DNA from: Meghimatium bilineatum
Lineage: Eukaryota; Mollusca; Gastropoda; Stylommatophora; Philomycidae
DNA length: 64,000 nt
Assembly: GCA_034231615.1 (NCBI GenBank)
Contig: CM067306.1
Span: forward strand, 45,576,094 to 45,640,093
Direction: 5' to 3'
Shown: piece after piece, positions 62,405-64,000 of the stretch
How the letters are laid out: each line of letters starts with the position of its first letter
How positions within the stretch are numbered: position 1 is the first letter of the stretch
Notes under the pieces: model-generated
The model's input: only the letters and a program-made list of their open reading frames with translations
Told to the model about the DNA's origin: nothing
Database searches by the model: none
Program-made: the position numbers and the translations under genes

Positions 62405-64000
62405 GTTGTATTCTGGAATATTACTCACAAATTCATTGTACTGAAGCTTACTACACTAGAATTGAGTGTATTCTGGCCTATTACACTTGATTTCGTTGTA
62501 GTGCAGCTTAAAACGTCAGAACACTTGCGTATTACACACGAATTGGGTGTATTGCAGTTTAAGTACACCAAAACTCGTTGCATTCTGGCATATTACTCAC
62601 TAATTTGGTGTACTGAAGCTTACTACACCACAACTCAGTGTTTGCTTGTCACAAATATGGTATGTTGTAGCTTACTTCGTTAGAACTGGCGAATTGAGTG
62701 TATTGCAGTTTAGTACGTCAGAACTCGTTGTATTCTGGCATATTACTCACAAATTCATTGTACTGAAGCTTACTACACTAGAATTGAATGTATTCTGGTC
62801 AATTACACATGATTTCGTTGTATTGCAGCTTCATACGTCAGAACACTGGCGTATACACAAGAATTGGGTGTATTGCAGTGTAGTACGCCAAAACTCGTTG
62901 TATTCTGGAATATTACTCACACATTCATTGTAGTGAAGCTTACTACATTAGAATTGAGTGTATTCTGGCCTATTACACATGATTTCGTTGTATTGCAGCT
63001 TAATACTTCAGAACACTGGCGTATTAAACACGAAGTAGGAGTATTGCAGTTTAGTACGCCAAACTCGTTGTATTCTAGGATAGTACTAACAAATTGGGTG
63101 CACTGAAACTTACTACACCACAATTCTGTGTTAGCTGATCACAAATATGGTATCTTGTAGTTTACTTCGTCAGAACTGGCGTTACACACGAATTGGGTGT
63201 ATTGCAGTTTAGTACGTATGAACTCGTTGTATTCTGGCATATTAATCACAAATTCATTGCACTGAAGCTTACTACACTAGAATTGAGTGTATACTGGCCT
63301 ATTGCGCATGATTTCGTTGTATTGCAGCTTAATACGTCAGAAACTGGCGCATCACATACGAATTGGGTGTATTGCAGTTTAGATTGCCTAAACTCGTTGT
63401 ATTCTGGCATATTACTCACAAATTCATTGTACTGACGCTTACTACACTAGAATTGAATGTATTCTGGTCAATTACACATGATTTCGTTGTATTGCAGCTT
63501 CATACGTCAGAACACTGGCGTATACACAAGAATTGGGTGTATTGCAGTGTAGTACCCCAAAACTCGTTGTATTCTGGAATATTACTCACACATTCATTGT
63601 AGTGAAGCTTACTACATTAGAATTGAGTGTATACTGGCCTATTGCACATGATTTCTTTGTATTGCAGCTTAATACGTCAGAACACTGGCGTATCACATAG
63701 GAATTTGGTGTATTCCAGTTTAGTATGCCAAAACTTGTTGTATTCTGGCATATTACTCACAAATTCATTGTACTGAAGCTTACTACACTAGAATTGAGTG
63801 TATTCTGGCCTATTACACATGATTTCGTTGTATTGCAGCTTAATACTTCAGAACACTGGCGTATTAAACACGAAGTAGGAGTATTGCAGTTTAGTACGCC
63901 AAACTCGTTGTATTCTAGGATAGTACTAACAAATTGGGTGCACTGAAACTTACTACACCACAATTCAGTGTTAGCTGATCACAAATATGGTATCTTGTAG
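62405..64000 (+). repeat. Region 3, right end: further shuffled pieces of the 4,058-bp block
   Basis: From about 62,405 the array leaves the order of copy 1 and instead repeats the segment that starts near 61,234 (offset 1,171 bp), including gtttaagtacacc. It then runs through D1 and D2 units. A 9-bp loss joins gaactggc to gaattgag near 62,688. Segments matching the 58,198 region recur near 62,917 and again near 63,757 (840 bp apart). The array continues past the window. Confidence 0.8.

Larger units (their letters stand above)
1..64000 (+). repeat. Hierarchical satellite array spanning the whole window
   Basis: Every part of the window except two copies of a 355-bp insert is made of variants of one sequence family, all in the same orientation. 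The lowest visible level is a unit of about 60 bp, recognised by openings such as attacacatgatttcg, attacacacgaattggg and attactcacaaattc. Three of these make a 171-bp unit, and a related 159-bp unit joins it right of 21.7 kb. Above this are HORs of 0.5 to 4.7 kb. The array continues off both ends of the window, so its true length is unknown. Sites such as aagctt (HindIII) and ctgcag (PstI) recur in most 171-bp units. I see no inverted segment. Confidence 0.97.

Noticed and set aside
1-64000. CRISPR array
   Set aside because: Repeats are contiguous and similar along their whole length, with no unique spacers, no short palindromic repeat and no cas genes.

Overview
The window is not a gene region. 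It is a single, head-to-tail satellite DNA array in one orientation from base 1 to base 64,000. The only non-satellite sequence I can recognise is one short reverse-transcriptase fragment, present twice because a larger block carrying it was duplicated. I found no intact protein gene, tRNA, rRNA, CRISPR array, origin or convincing promoter. The nested repeat structure and the embedded non-LTR retrotransposon fragment point to a eukaryote, most likely an invertebrate animal. The RT fragment resembles jockey-type elements that I recall as common in molluscs and cnidarians, but the species cannot be fixed from this sequence.

The repeat is built in levels. The oldest unit is about 60 bp. Three diverged versions, here called A (51 bp, a shortened form), B (60 bp) and C (60 bp), are joined into a 171-bp unit; a clean example is 73-243. 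A second, diverged 159-bp unit (types D1 and D2) appears only to the right of about 21.7 kb. Units of 171 and 159 bp are then grouped into higher-order repeats (HORs) of 0.5 to 4.7 kb.

Layout. (1) 1-21,186: almost pure 171-bp array, about 124 units, with HOR spacings of 1,539 and 512 bp on the left and 2,565 and 2,223 bp on the right. Because 171 is divisible by three, a 57-codon repeat stays in one frame from about 3.6 to 21.3 kb, interrupted by about 25 isolated stop codons. (2) 21,187-about 50,160: mixed 171/159-bp array with a 4,694-bp spaced pair, a 2,669-bp HOR (about 16 units) and a 1,850-bp HOR (about 11 units). (3) About 50,160-64,000: more rearranged 171/159-bp sequence, including 329/499-bp local copies and a 4,058-bp duplication that carries the RT fragment.

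The copies differ by scattered substitutions, one- to nine-base indels, and losses of whole units. This is the pattern expected from repeated unequal exchange. The array is a candidate centromeric or heterochromatic satellite, but nothing in the sequence proves a centromeric role. The most informative features are the retro-fragment insertion flanked by a 27-bp direct repeat, the traceable 500-bp deletion after the 4,058-bp duplication, and the long frame-preserving left half.
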